A stretch of DNA of 64,000 bases from Priestia flexa NBRC 15715 (GCF_001591565.1 NZ_BCVD01000002.1:1-64000); one strand, 5' to 3'. Numbered from the stretch's first letter, positions 26,056 through 35,936 are shown. Numbers and translations: made by a program. The notes: generated by a model not told the origin, from the letters alone.

Positions 26056-26269
26056 CTTCATCACCTAACTTAGTTATATAGCTATTTTATCATAAAGTAA
26101 TAGTAGTTCATTCCAACTATCGTTCGTTTTTTGAAAAATATAAAAATAGTTTGTTAGATTCTTTAACAATTCGCTAGCGTTCGATTTTCATTCAAACTAT
26201 ACTACAATTAATACAAGAAATCGCAAAAAAATGTCAGAAATTGATGATTTATTTCATAAAAAAATATTA

Positions 26270-26284
26270 TTGAAAACGCTTCCA
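26270..26284 (+). promoter_or_regulatory. Candidate CcpA cre site
   Basis: TTGAAAACGCTTCCA matches 14 of 15 positions of the cre consensus WTGAAARCGYTTWCW. It lies 48 bases upstream of the small gene at 26332 and in the divergent promoter region of yhcY. Confidence 0.65.
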
Positions 26285-26331
26285 AAAATAGATTGTTAGT
26301 GCTAAAATGAATTTATTAAAAGGATAGGGAT

Positions 26332-26679
26332 GTGACCGTCATGAATAAATTGTTTTTAGAAGAATTAAAATACATTATCCAATGCGAAGTGCCTCTGACA
26401 ACATATCGCTTAACGCAATTAGAAGAAAAATTCTCAAAGCGATCAGAGCTTATTATTGAAATGTATCAACTTCTCTTCGAAAAGCGTCATGTTCTTTTAT
26501 TTATAGACAATCTGGAAGCGGCCGTGTATGAATATCTTGTGAATCGTGAAATCTCAAATGCAAAAACTCGTTACGGTGCGGTTTTGTTTGTGGCAAATTT
26601 ATTTGGTGAAACACCTACATATATAAAATGTAAGATTGCGAAATATCAGCAGTCCTCTATTTCGAATATGAGTGCGTAG
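26332..26679 (+). CDS. Small protein of unknown function
   Basis: A 115-residue protein that I do not recognise. It is mostly helical, begins MNKLFLEELKYIIQ after a short lead, and has a hydrophobic stretch (HVLLFIDNLEAAVYEYLV). The GTG at 26332 has AGGA 7 nt upstream; an ATG at 26341 is an alternative. It is followed by a terminator and by another small unknown gene of similar helical character. A cre-like site lies upstream, which suggests carbon-source control. Confidence 0.62.
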   Translation: MTVMNKLFLEELKYIIQCEVPLTTYRLTQLEEKFSKRSELIIEMYQLLFEKRHVLLFIDNLEAAVYEYLVNREISNAKTRYGAVLFVANLFGETPTYIKCKIAKYQQSSISNMSA

Positions 26680-26698
26680 TAATAGGTTGTTTGCGAAG

Positions 26699-26727
26699 AG
26701 AAATCCTTCAACCGAGGATTTCTTTTT
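26699..26727 (+). terminator. Intrinsic terminator
   Basis: Stem AGAAATCCT / AGGATTTCT with a 7-nt loop and a TTTT tail, just after the first small unknown gene. Confidence 0.8.
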
Positions 26728-26850
26728 GCTATTTAACAATCGTTCCTTTTTCCTCAGCTGGAAGATAAAAGGTTGTGATTGAAAATCGTCTATCATGTAA
26801 AATCTTCAGCGTATGACATACTGACTTATAATTTAAAGGAGGCTGATAAG

Positions 26851-27129
26851 ATGAAGGTTATGTTTTTTGTAGACCGCTATTTTTTTCTTGAAAAGCAGGT
26901 TCACGAATACATGAAATTACTAGTTGTCAAAACCCCTGAACAAGTACTGCATTATTTTGAAAAACAATTAATGAGATATCAACGTTTATTATTACTCCAA
27001 AACCTTGACGCGTATCCTGATAGTGTTATTACCTCGATTCATTATCTAATTAAAGATTACTCTTCTGCTATTCACAAAGTCCAAACTTATTTAAGCTATC
27101 AAAAAGAACTGCAAGTGTTAAATGATTAA
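26851..27129 (+). CDS. Small helical protein of unknown function
   Basis: A 93-residue protein, not recognised. It starts MKVMFFVDRYFFLEKQVHEY, is rich in aromatic and leucine residues, and appears all helical without a clear membrane segment. The ATG at 26851 has AAAGGAGGC upstream. The frame is open further 5', but the sequence there is not protein-like. It ends at a terminator shared with ilvD. Confidence 0.62.
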   Translation: MKVMFFVDRYFFLEKQVHEYMKLLVVKTPEQVLHYFEKQLMRYQRLLLLQNLDAYPDSVITSIHYLIKDYSSAIHKVQTYLSYQKELQVLND

Positions 27130-27149
27130 TGACAAGGAATGTTACATGA

Positions 27150-27201
27150 AAAAGCCCTCTAGCTTATTCATTTTATCTAGTAAATGAGCTAGAGGGCTTT
27201 T
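27150..27201. terminator. Bidirectional terminator between the small gene and ilvD
   Basis: A long stem whose outer arms are AAAAGCCCTCTAGCT and its complement, ending in T runs on both strands. Confidence 0.88.
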
Positions 27202-27208
27202 GTTTGTT

Positions 27209-28885
27209 TTAGATTTTCATGATTCCGCCTGTGCTTGCCGATGTAACAAGTTTAGAGTAACGAGCAAGATACCCTTTTTTCACTTTTGGTTCAAAGCCTT
27301 TCCAATTAGCTTTACGAGCTTCCCAAACTTCAGGTGCCACTTCTACGTCCATGCGGCGCTCTTCAATATCAATTACGATATGATCTCCATTTTCAACAAA
27401 TGCAAGTGGTCCACCTTCAGCAGCTTCTGGTGAAGCATGGCCAATTGATAAGCCACGTGATGCTCCAGAGAATCTTCCGTCTGTTAGTAAGGCTACTTTT
27501 GCCCCTAATCCCATTCCCATAATTTGAGAAGTAGGAGCTAACATTTCAGGCATTCCTGGTCCTCCTTTAGGTCCTTCATAACGAATGATAACTACGTCTC
27601 CGGCTTTGACTTTGCCGTTTGCAATGCCGTGAAGGGCTTCGTCTTGAGAATCGAATACTACAGCTGGGCCTTCATGACGTGTTATACCGTCTTGAACACC
27701 ACCAGTTTTAATGATAGCACCATCTGGAGCCAAGTTACCAAATAAGACAGCTAGTCCACCTTTTTCTGTAAACGGCTTATCGATTGGATGAATAACATTG
27801 TAGTCTTGTACTTCACACCCCGCAATGTTTTCACCTAATGTTTTACCTGTAACGGTCATTGTATCTAAATGAAGTGCACCTGGCTTTTTCGCAAGCTCAT
27901 TAAGTGCAGCAGATACACCACCTGCTTCGTGTAAATCTTCAATAAAGACATCAGATGCTGGTGCAAGCTTAGATAAATGTGGTACGCGTGCTGCTACTTC
28001 ATTAATGCGTTCAAGCGGATAGTCGATTTCTGCTTCGTTCGCAAGCGCTAGCGTATGTAAAACAGTGTTTGTTGAACCACCTAGAGCCATATCAAGCGCA
28101 AATGCATTGTCAATTGCTTTTTCTGTTACGATATCACGTGGTTTTAAATCTAGCTTAATTAATTCCATTAACTGCTTCGCTGATTTTTTCACAAACTCTT
28201 TACGTTCAGGTGCAACAGCCAAGATTGTACCATTTCCAGGTAGCGCTAAGCCTAATGCTTCAGCTAAACAGTTCATTGAGTTAGCCGTGAACATCCCAGA
28301 ACATGAACCACATGTCGGACAACCAAACTGTTCTAATTCTTGAAGTCCTTTGCCATCAATTTTCCCTGCTTGGTAAGCACCTACGCCTTCAAATACTGAA
28401 GATAACGAAATGCGTCGACCGTCGCTTGTTTGTCCGGCTTTCATCGGTCCGCCGCTTACAAAAATAGATGGGATATTTAAGCGTAAGGAAGCCATTAGCA
28501 TTCCTGGCGTAATTTTATCACAGTTTGGAATACAAACCATTCCGTCAAACCAGTGTGCTGAAACAACTGTTTCTACTGAATCAGCTATGATTTCACGACT
28601 TGGAAGTGAGTAGCGCATACCGATATGTCCCATTGCAATCCCATCATCTACGCCGATTGTATTCATTTCAAACGGAACGCCGCCCGCTTCGCGAATAGCA
28701 TCTTTTACAATTTTCCCGAACTCTTGCAAATGTACATGCCCAGGTACAATATCAATATATGAATTTACAACAGCGATAAACGGTTTATTAAAATCTTCTT
28801 CTTTTACTCCAGCAGCACGTAGTAAGCTTCTATGAGGTGCTCTGTCAAAACCTTTTTTGATCATGTTACTTCTTAATTCTGTCAC
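27209..28885 (-). CDS. ilvD: Dihydroxy-acid dehydratase
   Basis: A 558-residue IlvD. It dehydrates 2,3-dihydroxy-3-methyl acids to 2-keto acids in valine, isoleucine and leucine synthesis. The cluster cysteines are seen in [11 protein letters not shown] and [20 protein letters not shown], and [19 protein letters not shown] is the C-terminal substrate motif. The GTG start at 28885 has GGAGGG 8 nt upstream. It stands alone rather than within an ilv-leu operon, as in many Bacillus genomes. Confidence 0.96.
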   Translation of the reverse strand: MTELRSNMIKKGFDRAPHRSLLRAAGVKEEDFNKPFIAVVNSYIDIVPGHVHLQEFGKIVKDAIREAGGVPFEMNTIGVDDGIAMGHIGMRYSLPSREIIADSVETVVSAHWFDGMVCIPNCDKITPGMLMASLRLNIPSIFVSGGPMKAGQTSDGRRISLSSVFEGVGAYQAGKIDGKGLQELEQFGCPTCGSCSGMFTANSMNCLAEALGLALPGNGTILAVAPERKEFVKKSAKQLMELIKLDLKPRDIVTEKAIDNAFALDMALGGSTNTVLHTLALANEAEIDYPLERINEVAARVPHLSKLAPASDVFIEDLHEAGGVSAALNELAKKPGALHLDTMTVTGKTLGENIAGCEVQDYNVIHPIDKPFTEKGGLAVLFGNLAPDGAIIKTGGVQDGITRHEGPAVVFDSQDEALHGIANGKVKAGDVVIIRYEGPKGGPGMPEMLAPTSQIMGMGLGAKVALLTDGRFSGASRGLSIGHASPEAAEGGPLAFVENGDHIVIDIEERRMDVEVAPEVWEARKANWKGFEPKVKKGYLARYSKLVTSASTGGIMKI

Positions 28886-29036
28886 AATAATTCCCTCCGT
28901 ATTCGTAACGATCTAAAGAAATATAAATCTTTTAAATTATTTAACAATTTTTAATATAGATACTAATTTAACAAATTAACGTGTGCTTTGTAAAGGCTTA
29001 TAACAAAATAAGCAGATTTTTATGTTGAAATAATAA

Positions 29037-29073
29037 AAAAACCTCGATGGTTTCGAAGAACCTCGAGGTTTTT
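29037..29073 (-). terminator. Terminator of ppaC
   Basis: Outer arms AAAAACCTCGA / TCGAGGTTTTT enclose a second GGTT/AACC stem; T-tract on the minus strand. Confidence 0.85.
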
Positions 29074-29078
29074 AGGGA

Positions 29079-30005
29079 TTATGCAAATACTGAAGTTAAT
29101 ACTGGAACAACTTGTTTTTTACGTGATACAACGCCTTTTAATAGCGCCATGTTGTTCACTAGCGGTACTCCATATGCTTGCTCTACTTTTGAAACTTCTG
29201 CGCCAAGTGCAATAGCAGTTGAATCACTGTTTAAGATATCTGTTACAACAAGTAAGAATAAGTCTAATTCTTTCGCTTGGATTGTTGCTGCAATTACTTC
29301 TTCAATTTCTGTTTTACGTTCAATCACATCATTTACATCCACTGCGTTTACTTGAGCAATTTCTACTTTGCTAGCGCCCATTGTAAATTCTTTTGCATCA
29401 AGTGAAATTAATTCAGCTGCTGTTTTGTCTCCAAGGTCTGCACCTGCTTTTAACATTGCTAGTCCATATTCTGCTGCATCTACACCAGCGATAGCTGCAA
29501 GCTCTTTTGCTGCTGCAACGTCTTGGTCTGTACAAGTTGGTGATTTAAACAATAGTGAATCAGAAATAATAGCTGATAACATTAACCCAGCAATATTTGG
29601 CTCGATTTCAACACCATTTTCTTTGTACATTTTGTTTAAAATTGTTGCTGTACAACCTACAGGCTCTGCACGATAGTATAGTGGATCTGCTGTTTCAAAG
29701 TTTGCAATACGGTGGTGATCAATTACTTCAAGTACGCGTACTTGGTCAATGTCTATTGCACTTTGTTGACGCTCGTTGTGGTCAACTAAAATAACTTCAT
29801 TTACTTCTTTTGATACTTCAGCTACAAAGCGTGGTACTTCTGCGTTGAACTTCTCTAACGCAAATTGTGTTTCACCATTAATGTCCCCTAAACGTACAGG
29901 TTCTGCATTCACACCTAGCTTTGTTTTTAAATCCGCATAAGCAATTGCCGAGCAGATTGTATCTGTGTCTGGATTTTTATGTCCGAAAATAAATACTTTT
30001 TCCAT
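29079..30005 (-). CDS. ppaC: Manganese-dependent inorganic pyrophosphatase (family II)
   Basis: A 308-residue DHH-family pyrophosphatase that hydrolyses pyrophosphate to phosphate and so drives biosynthetic reactions. The N-terminal [11 protein letters not shown] holds metal-binding His and Asp, followed by [11 protein letters not shown] and [10 protein letters not shown] (DHH motif). The C-terminal SRKKQVVP is the substrate-binding tail. Length is normal and there is no CBS insert. It has GGAGAG before the start and is monocistronic. Confidence 0.96.
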   Translation of the reverse strand: MEKVFIFGHKNPDTDTICSAIAYADLKTKLGVNAEPVRLGDINGETQFALEKFNAEVPRFVAEVSKEVNEVILVDHNERQQSAIDIDQVRVLEVIDHHRIANFETADPLYYRAEPVGCTATILNKMYKENGVEIEPNIAGLMLSAIISDSLLFKSPTCTDQDVAAAKELAAIAGVDAAEYGLAMLKAGADLGDKTAAELISLDAKEFTMGASKVEIAQVNAVDVNDVIERKTEIEEVIAATIQAKELDLFLLVVTDILNSDSTAIALGAEVSKVEQAYGVPLVNNMALLKGVVSRKKQVVPVLTSVFA

Positions 30006-30145
30006 AGAACTCTCTCTCCTTCTAACTATGTAAATAAAAGTCTTGTTCCTTTGACGTAAACTCTACGCGTTAGGAAGCAACATTGACATTTTAACACAAA
30101 CTTTCCTGTTCGTTTTACTATTTATTGAAAAATTCTTTTCTTTAG

Positions 30146-30193
30146 ATAAAATAATTCCTTTTTATTCGGTATGAATGGATGGAATTATTTTAT
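30146..30193. repeat. Long AT-rich inverted repeat upstream of ppaC
   Basis: Perfect 13-bp arms ATAAAATAATTCC / GGAATTATTTTAT, with an inner ATTC/GAAT stem. Neither strand has a T-tract, so it is not a normal terminator. Role unknown. Confidence 0.5.
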
Positions 30194-30205
30194 GTGAGCG
30201 CTTTA

Positions 30206-30663
30206 TTATTTGATTTCAATTTTAAATGCACTATCTTGCCACCTCTGATAAAGATAAAAAAGAATGGCCACAGCGGTCATAATTTAAAAAAGCTGGAATG
30301 CATTTACAGAGTGCATTTCATAAATCCCTAAACGTTGGAAAAATGGGCTCAATATATAAGCTTGAAATAAATCAAAGATGGCATTTAAGATAAAAAACGC
30401 CCAAAAGCCGGGATAAGTAAAATAAAAAATAAGAAGTGTACCCACAAAAAATACGCCAAATACAAACGGGGTCATATCCTCTAAGAAAAACAGCGTTTGG
30501 TTAACTTCCCACCAATCATAGCGTTTAGCCATTTCAAAGAAATCGTCAGCATAACAATCCCAAAAAGCCCAGCGAGAACATACCGCTTTATGCGATTGCT
30601 ATCAAAGAAAAAGAATAACAGCCATGGTCCAATAAACAATCCTAACATTACAGTTTGTGTCAC
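30206..30663 (-). pseudogene. Broken small membrane protein gene (frameshift plus stop)
   Basis: Reading from a GTG at 30663 with a good AAAGGAGG, the frame gives MTQTVMLGLFIGPWLLFFFF and further hydrophobic sequence. Near 30537 the protein-like reading moves to another frame (FEMAKRYDWWEVNQ), which a single extra T in a TTT run would restore. That frame stops with TAA at 30284-30286, but the same frame continues after it with a membrane-segment-like IMTAVAILFYLYQRWQ to a TAA at 30206. One ancestral four-helix protein of about 150 residues best explains this. Sequencing error is possible for the frameshift. Confidence 0.68.
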
Positions 30664-30733
30664 GCATATAGCCTCCTTTAATTACATTTTACTGTTAATG
30701 TGCGTAAAAGAGGCAATTATATGAATAACTATC

Positions 30734-30774
30734 AAAAAAAGAAAGCTAGCACGCATGCTAACTTTCTTTTTTTT
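30734..30774. terminator. Bidirectional terminator
   Basis: Stem GAAAG-TAGCA / TGCTA-CTTTC with one mismatch and runs of A and T on either side. It serves the minus-strand gene at 30797. Confidence 0.75.
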
Positions 30775-30796
30775 AGGGGAGATTACACCACTTCTA

Positions 30797-31039
30797 TTAA
30801 ACGCTCTCTGTGGGTGCAGATTCTTTTAGATGGTGGTAAAAATCGTGTAACTGCGATTCATACTGAATTCTCAGCTTGTACTCACAGGGGGTAAATTCAA
30901 CTAGATGAGACGCAAATAAATAACCAACCAATCGATGAAGTTCACCAGCATTCATTTCCACTCCAGCTATTTCGCATAACTTTCTTTGAATAACCTCTTC
31001 TAGTACACGCACTTTTTCATCATGTGATAAAAATAGCAC
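30797..31039 (-). CDS. Small protein of unknown function
   Basis: An 80-residue protein that I do not recognise. It is soluble, helical and His/Glu-rich (HDEKVRVLEEVIQRKLCE, then LHRLVGYLFASHLVEF). The start is GTG at 31039 after an AGGGG motif. A terminator follows. Coding is supported by a ribosome binding site and protein-like composition, but not by any family I know. Confidence 0.55.
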   Translation of the reverse strand: MLFLSHDEKVRVLEEVIQRKLCEIAGVEMNAGELHRLVGYLFASHLVEFTPCEYKLRIQYESQLHDFYHHLKESAPTESV

Positions 31040-31091
31040 CCCACCAACCCCTTATCTTTTCTAATGAAACATGTTCACCTTAAGTATAAAG

Positions 31092-31129
31092 TAAAAACCA
31101 GGAAAAAAGAACTGTTTCCCTGGTTTTTA
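31092..31129. terminator. Terminator of ilvE
   Basis: Arms TAAAAACCAGG / CCTGGTTTTTA around a 16-nt loop, directly 3' of ilvE on the minus strand. Confidence 0.85.
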
Positions 31130-31152
31130 CTAACATTTTTATTGAATTATAC

Positions 31153-32226
31153 CTACTTTACTTCTATACACCAATTAAAGTGATCTTCAACCATTCCACT
31201 TTGTATGCCTGTTAGCGTATCATACAATTTCTTTGTAACTTCTCCAGTTTTTCCACCATTGATACTCATACCTTCATTTTGCCAGAATAGCTCACCTACT
31301 GGAGAAATAACCGCTGCTGTTCCTGTTCCAAATGCTTCTTCTAATTTACCAGCTGCATAGGCTTCCTTAATCTCAGCAATTGAAATCTTGCGTTCTGAAA
31401 CAGGGATACCCCAGTGCTTCAATAGCTCAATAACTGATTTGCGGGTGATACCTTCTAGAATACTACCGTTAATAGACGGAGTAATAACTTCACCATCTAC
31501 TTTAAAAAAGATATTCATACTTCCTACTTCTTCAATATATTTGCGCTCTACGCCATCTAACCAAAGTACTTGAGAGTAACCTTTTGTACCAGACAGCTGC
31601 TGCGCTTTTAAGCTTGCCGCATAATTTCCGCCTGTTTTCGCACTACCTGTCCCTCCAGCTACAGAGCGGACAAATTCATTTTCAACCGCGATTCGTACCG
31701 GAGCAATGCCTTCTTTATAATAAGAAGCTACAGGCGATAAAATAATAATAAATTGATAACGATCAGATGGTGAAACGCCTAAATATGGTTCTGTTGAAAT
31801 AATAAATGGACGAATATATAAAGACGTACCTTCAGCATTTGGAATCCAATCGCGGTCCACTTGAATTAGTGTTTTTAGCGCTTCTAACGCTAACTCTTCA
31901 TCTAAGTGAGGAATACATAGACGATCATTTGATTTGTTTAATCGTTTGAAATTCTCATCGGGTCTAAATAATAATACCTGCTCTTTTTTTGTTACATATG
32001 CTTTTAAGCCTTCAAATACTGATTGACCATAATGGAAAATCATCGATGCTGGATCTAACGTAAGAGGCTGATAAGGAATAATTCTCGGATCATGCCAACC
32101 TTGACCTTCTGTGTAGTCCATAATGAACATATGGTCCGTGAATACTTTACCGAACGCCAATTCACTAGCGTTGGGTTTTTCTTTTTTTGTTTGAGTTAAT
32201 GTTACATCAATATTGTACTTTGTCAT
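31153..32226 (-). CDS. ilvE: Branched-chain amino acid aminotransferase
   Basis: A 357-residue class IV PLP aminotransferase that interconverts Leu, Ile and Val with their keto acids. It has YGQSVFEGLKAY near residue 65, the catalytic lysine segment GGNYAASLKAQ, and EEVGSMNIFF with the glutamate that contacts PLP. The length matches the 360-residue Bacillus type (YwaA/YbgE). It has AAGGAG before the start and is monocistronic. ilvD, another branched-chain gene, lies 2.3 kb away, also transcribed on its own. Confidence 0.95.
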   Translation of the reverse strand: MTKYNIDVTLTQTKKEKPNASELAFGKVFTDHMFIMDYTEGQGWHDPRIIPYQPLTLDPASMIFHYGQSVFEGLKAYVTKKEQVLLFRPDENFKRLNKSNDRLCIPHLDEELALEALKTLIQVDRDWIPNAEGTSLYIRPFIISTEPYLGVSPSDRYQFIIILSPVASYYKEGIAPVRIAVENEFVRSVAGGTGSAKTGGNYAASLKAQQLSGTKGYSQVLWLDGVERKYIEEVGSMNIFFKVDGEVITPSINGSILEGITRKSVIELLKHWGIPVSERKISIAEIKEAYAAGKLEEAFGTGTAAVISPVGELFWQNEGMSINGGKTGEVTKKLYDTLTGIQSGMVEDHFNWCIEVK

Positions 32227-32362
32227 GGTTGCTTCTCCTTGCTTTCTTGAATTTAAGGGTTATTTACCTTTATATAAATTCCATTGTACATCTAGATGGA
32301 AGATTGTCACAATAGGTAAAGATAAAAAATTCTAAATTTTTTATAAAAAGATTTTTTAACAC

Positions 32363-32848
32363 TTATATTCCGATTTTCACACGCAGTTTATTATCCTGAA
32401 TGGAAAACTGCTTAATCGTTCCAATTGGAATCAGTTTCACTTTATCAATTTCGTTCAGATCAATGTGGATTTGCCCATCTTTATAAGTCGTTACTGGAGG
32501 TTTATCAAATAGTCTCTTTTTAAGAAAATCGCGGTTGGTAGGTTTCATTTCATGAATTTGAAATAAAAGCACACGTCCGTTAGCTGAAGAAGGTTCCAAC
32601 TTTATTTGAAAGGGAATCTTTAACAAATATTTATGAACACTACCTTTTACTTCAATGATATTTTCTTGAAAAATGATACTTAAATTCTGAATTTGATCTT
32701 GTTTCTTTAACTGTCTCTGAAACAAGCGCATAAGCATAGCAGCTGAGATAGGTACTGTAATTCCCCCATCCGCTAGCTTTTCTTTTGCTTTAAGCGTTCT
32801 CTCGTCATTTGCTACCTGTTGAAATTTGCGTTGTATCCATTCTTTCAT
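32363..32848 (-). CDS. Hypothetical protein, beta-rich
   Basis: A 161-residue protein of unknown function. After an amphipathic N-terminus it has alternating hydrophobic strands (NLSIIFQENIIEVKGS, LLKIPFQIKLEPS, RVLLFQIHEMKP), which recall lipid-binding DUF2993/LmeA-like folds; this is only a resemblance. No signal peptide. The ATG at 32848 has GGAGGTG upstream; the frame extends 22 codons further but without support. Confidence 0.6.
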   Translation of the reverse strand: MKEWIQRKFQQVANDERTLKAKEKLADGGITVPISAAMLMRLFQRQLKKQDQIQNLSIIFQENIIEVKGSVHKYLLKIPFQIKLEPSSANGRVLLFQIHEMKPTNRDFLKKRLFDKPPVTTYKDGQIHIDLNEIDKVKLIPIGTIKQFSIQDNKLRVKIGI

Positions 32849-33060
32849 GATGCACCTCCATAGTTTAATAACGTCTTGTAATAGTGTATGAGTAGAGAGC
32901 TTATTCATTTTCATAAAATTATCATGCTCTTTTATGTGTCACAAAACATACCACCGGGTTATTTTTTTGGAAAAATAGCGAAAAAAAACTTATATTTTTT
33001 AGTTACATTCACTAATGACAGAATATTCAAAACGGATTAAGATGGTATCAACACCTATTA

Positions 33061-33079
33061 ATGTTACATTTTATAACAT
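33061..33079. promoter_or_regulatory. Palindrome upstream of the uric acid operon
   Basis: ATGTTA and TAACAT separated by 7 bp, about 30 bases before the permease start. It has the size of a dimeric regulator site and could control the puc genes. Confidence 0.4.
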
Positions 33080-33109
33080 CAATTGTGATATAATGAAAGG
33101 AGATTTTGT

Positions 33110-34432
33110 ATGAAGAAAACACAAAATCCATTAGCACTTACTTCATTAGGCTTGCAACACGTACTTGCGATGTATGCTGGAGCTATCCTTGTTCCGTTAA
33201 CCGTGGGGCGCGCTTTGCATTTAAGCGCACATGAACTCGCCTATTTAGTTGCAATTGATTTACTAACATGCGGCATTGCTACCTTATTGCAAGCTTGGAA
33301 CAACCGCTGGTTTGGAATCGGATTACCGGTTGTACTCGGAAGCTCGTTTGTTGCGGTTACACCAATGATAGCAATTGGCTCGCAGTATGGAATTAACGCA
33401 GTATACGGCGCTATTATTGCAGCGGGACTGTTTATCGTTTTATTCGCTAACTTTTTCGGTAAAATCGTTAAACTTTTCCCACCGGTTGTAACAGGGACAG
33501 TCGTGACGATGATTGGCTTGTCACTTGTGCCATCAGCCGTTCGAAACATGGGTGGTGGTGTTGGCAGTGAAGAGTTTGGATCCGTAGAAAATTTAGCATT
33601 AGCTTTTGGCGTTCTCGCTTTCATTTTATTTTTAAATCGTTTTTTCACAGGTTTTCTACGAGCATTGTCCGTACTTCTGGGCATTGTAGTAGGAACAATT
33701 GTTGCAGCGTTTATGGGCATGGTTAATTTATCAAGTGTAAAAGAAGCCTCCTGGCTACATATTCCTACTCCATTTTATTTTGGTGCACCCACATTTGAAA
33801 TTGGACCTATCCTGACTATGATACTAGTTGGTGTGGTAATCATAATTGAATCTACGGGTGTTTTTCTCGCACTAAGCAAAGTCTGCGAGCGTGACTTAAA
33901 CGATCAAGATTTTATTAAAGGTTATCGTGCTGAAGGGTTAGCTATTATGCTAGGCGGTATTTTTAACGCTTTTCCTTACAATACGTTTGCTCAAAACGTT
34001 GGACTTGTTCAACTCTCAAGAGTAAAGACAAGAAATGTCGTAGTGGTAGCAGGAGTCATTTTGATTACGTTAGGTCTTATTCCTAAAATTGCTGAATTAA
34101 CAACAGTTGTTCCTACTCCCGTACTCGGTGGTGCTATGATTGTATTATTCGGAATGGTTATTTCATCAGGAATTAAAATGCTGAGCAACGTTGATTTTTC
34201 TAATCAAAGTAATTTATTAATCATTGCCTGTTCATTATCACTTGGATTAGGGGTAACGGTCGTACCTGATTTATTCGCCCAGCTCCCAGCTGGACTTAAG
34301 ATTATTGTAAGTGATGGTATTATTACAGGAAGCATTGCTGCTATTTTACTAAACATATTCTTTCGTTCTAGCGAAACTACGAATAGGCCTATCGTGACGT
34401 TCAAAAAAATTGATTATTCAGAATCAAAATAA
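33110..34432 (+). CDS. Uric acid/xanthine permease, NCS2 family (PucJ/PucK-like)
   Basis: A 440-residue nucleobase:cation symporter-2 protein with about 12-14 hydrophobic segments. It has LGLQHVLAMYAGAILVPL at the start and the TM8 segment IIESTGVFLALS followed by NAFPYNTFAQNVG, the substrate-binding NCS2 signature. The Glu at IIEST and Gln in TFAQN are positions that distinguish urate/xanthine permeases. It is first in an operon with pucL and pucM, as B. subtilis pucJ-pucK are, so it most likely imports uric acid. AAAGGAG precedes the start. Confidence 0.9.
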   Translation: MKKTQNPLALTSLGLQHVLAMYAGAILVPLTVGRALHLSAHELAYLVAIDLLTCGIATLLQAWNNRWFGIGLPVVLGSSFVAVTPMIAIGSQYGINAVYGAIIAAGLFIVLFANFFGKIVKLFPPVVTGTVVTMIGLSLVPSAVRNMGGGVGSEEFGSVENLALAFGVLAFILFLNRFFTGFLRALSVLLGIVVGTIVAAFMGMVNLSSVKEASWLHIPTPFYFGAPTFEIGPILTMILVGVVIIIESTGVFLALSKVCERDLNDQDFIKGYRAEGLAIMLGGIFNAFPYNTFAQNVGLVQLSRVKTRNVVVVAGVILITLGLIPKIAELTTVVPTPVLGGAMIVLFGMVISSGIKMLSNVDFSNQSNLLIIACSLSLGLGVTVVPDLFAQLPAGLKIIVSDGIITGSIAAILLNIFFRSSETTNRPIVTFKKIDYSESK

Positions 34433-34444
34433 TGAGGTGCTAAC

Positions 34445-35935
34445 ATGATGAAGCAAACGATTCACGAAGTAAATGAATTACCTGAGCAAACATTTATTGG
34501 ATTATTTCAAGATATCTATGAACATTCTTCTTGGATTGTAAAAAAAGTTGCTCCACTCCGGCCGTTTAGTTCTCTCCAAGAATTTCATCACCGAACAATC
34601 AGAGTTATTGATGAAGCTTCTAATCAAAGAAAATTAGACTTACTACAAGCTCACCCAAATCTAGGAGCTAAAATCGCCATGACGACTCACTCTATAAATG
34701 AGCAAACGGGCGCCGGTTTAACCTCTCTTACAGCGGAAGAGTATGAACATTTCACAAACGCAAACAAGACCTATATGAATCGCTTCGGTTTCCCTTTTAT
34801 CGTTGCTGTAAGAGGAAAAACGAAAAGCACAATCTATCAAAGCTTAATTAATCGACTACAAAACGATAAAAAAACAGAGTTTACAACAGCGTTAGCTGAA
34901 GTATATAAGATTGCTTATTTTCGATTGGTAGACAAAATAAAAACTGAGGAGCGTGTTACAATGACGAATCAATCAAATCGCCAAATGTATTATGGAAAAG
35001 GAGATGTATTTGCTTATCGTACGTATTTAAAACCACTTAAAGGTGTGAAGGTCATTCCAGAATCCGAATTCAGTGGCCGAAATAACATCGTATTTGGCGT
35101 CAATGTAAAAGTGGCAATAGGAGGAAGTCAGTTTTTATCTTCGTTTATAGAAGGTGATAATAGTCTTGTTGTTGCAACAGACTCTATGAAAAATTTTATT
35201 CAGCGTCATTTAGGCAGCTATGATGGTTCAACAATCGAAGGCTTCTTAAAATATGTTGCTGAAGCATTTTTAGATAAATATCCTCAAATGGAAACAGTTC
35301 AATTAACTGGAGACGAAGTTCCATTTGAAGCCACAAACGGTATGGTAGGCAATACGCTAACTGAAAGCAAGCTTGTTTACAAAAGATCTCGAAATGAATA
35401 TGCTCAAGCTGGTATTAAAATAGAACGAACGGTCCAAGGTCAACAAATTACTGAGCAATATAGTAAACTAAAAGATTTACAGCTAATTAAAGTAGAGGGA
35501 AATTCATTTGTCGGGTTTGTTCGAGATGAATATACAACGTTACCCGAAGACTCTAATCGCCCACTTTTTGTTTATTTAAATATCGGATGGACATACACTC
35601 AACCAGAAGACGCAATAGGTGATGCCCCTCTTTCTTATGTAGCAGCGGAACAAGTAAAAGACATCGCATGCTCAGTGTTTAACGAGACTGAAACACCATC
35701 TATTCAAAATTTAATTTATCTAATCGGCATTCGCGTGCTCGAACGCTTCCCTCAACTAAAAGATGTCACGTTTGAGTCACAAAATCACACGTGGGATGCA
35801 GTCGTTGAAGATATTCCAAACTCTGATGGCAAAGTGTATACTGAACCAAAGCCACCGTTTGGTTTCCAAGTCTTCACGGTAACACAGGAGGATGTCAAAA
35901 TAGCTGTTACATCCGCACTTGAGGAGTCAAATTAA
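34445..35935 (+). CDS. pucL: Bifunctional OHCU decarboxylase / urate oxidase
   Basis: A 496-residue two-domain enzyme. Residues about 1-165 are OHCU decarboxylase (catalytic His in LLQAHPNLGAK). Residues about 180-496 are uricase, with MYYGKGDVFAYRTY, the DSMKNFIQRHL motif and NHTWDAVVEDIPNSDGKVYT near the C-terminus. It oxidises urate to 5-hydroxyisourate and later decarboxylates OHCU to S-allantoin. The domain fusion is the known Bacillus PucL form. It lies 12 nt after the permease gene, with GAGGTG before the start. Confidence 0.95.
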   Translation: MMKQTIHEVNELPEQTFIGLFQDIYEHSSWIVKKVAPLRPFSSLQEFHHRTIRVIDEASNQRKLDLLQAHPNLGAKIAMTTHSINEQTGAGLTSLTAEEYEHFTNANKTYMNRFGFPFIVAVRGKTKSTIYQSLINRLQNDKKTEFTTALAEVYKIAYFRLVDKIKTEERVTMTNQSNRQMYYGKGDVFAYRTYLKPLKGVKVIPESEFSGRNNIVFGVNVKVAIGGSQFLSSFIEGDNSLVVATDSMKNFIQRHLGSYDGSTIEGFLKYVAEAFLDKYPQMETVQLTGDEVPFEATNGMVGNTLTESKLVYKRSRNEYAQAGIKIERTVQGQQITEQYSKLKDLQLIKVEGNSFVGFVRDEYTTLPEDSNRPLFVYLNIGWTYTQPEDAIGDAPLSYVAAEQVKDIACSVFNETETPSIQNLIYLIGIRVLERFPQLKDVTFESQNHTWDAVVEDIPNSDGKVYTEPKPPFGFQVFTVTQEDVKIAVTSALEESN

Positions 35936-35936
35936 C

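Noticed and set aside
26827..26832. TATAAT before the second small unknown gene
   Set aside because: Too close to its Shine-Dalgarno to leave a leader; no -35.
32300..32350. CodY box upstream of ilvE
   Set aside because: The AT-rich candidate has too many mismatches to AATTTTCWGAAAATT.
33089..33094. TATAAT with extended TG before the permease gene as a promoter
   Set aside because: Transcription would start inside the AAAGGAG Shine-Dalgarno, so the -10 is probably fortuitous.
33241..33720. 159-residue minus-strand frame inside the urate permease gene
   Set aside because: Antisense shadow of a hydrophobic gene; composition (Pro/Thr/Lys) is typical of such artefacts.
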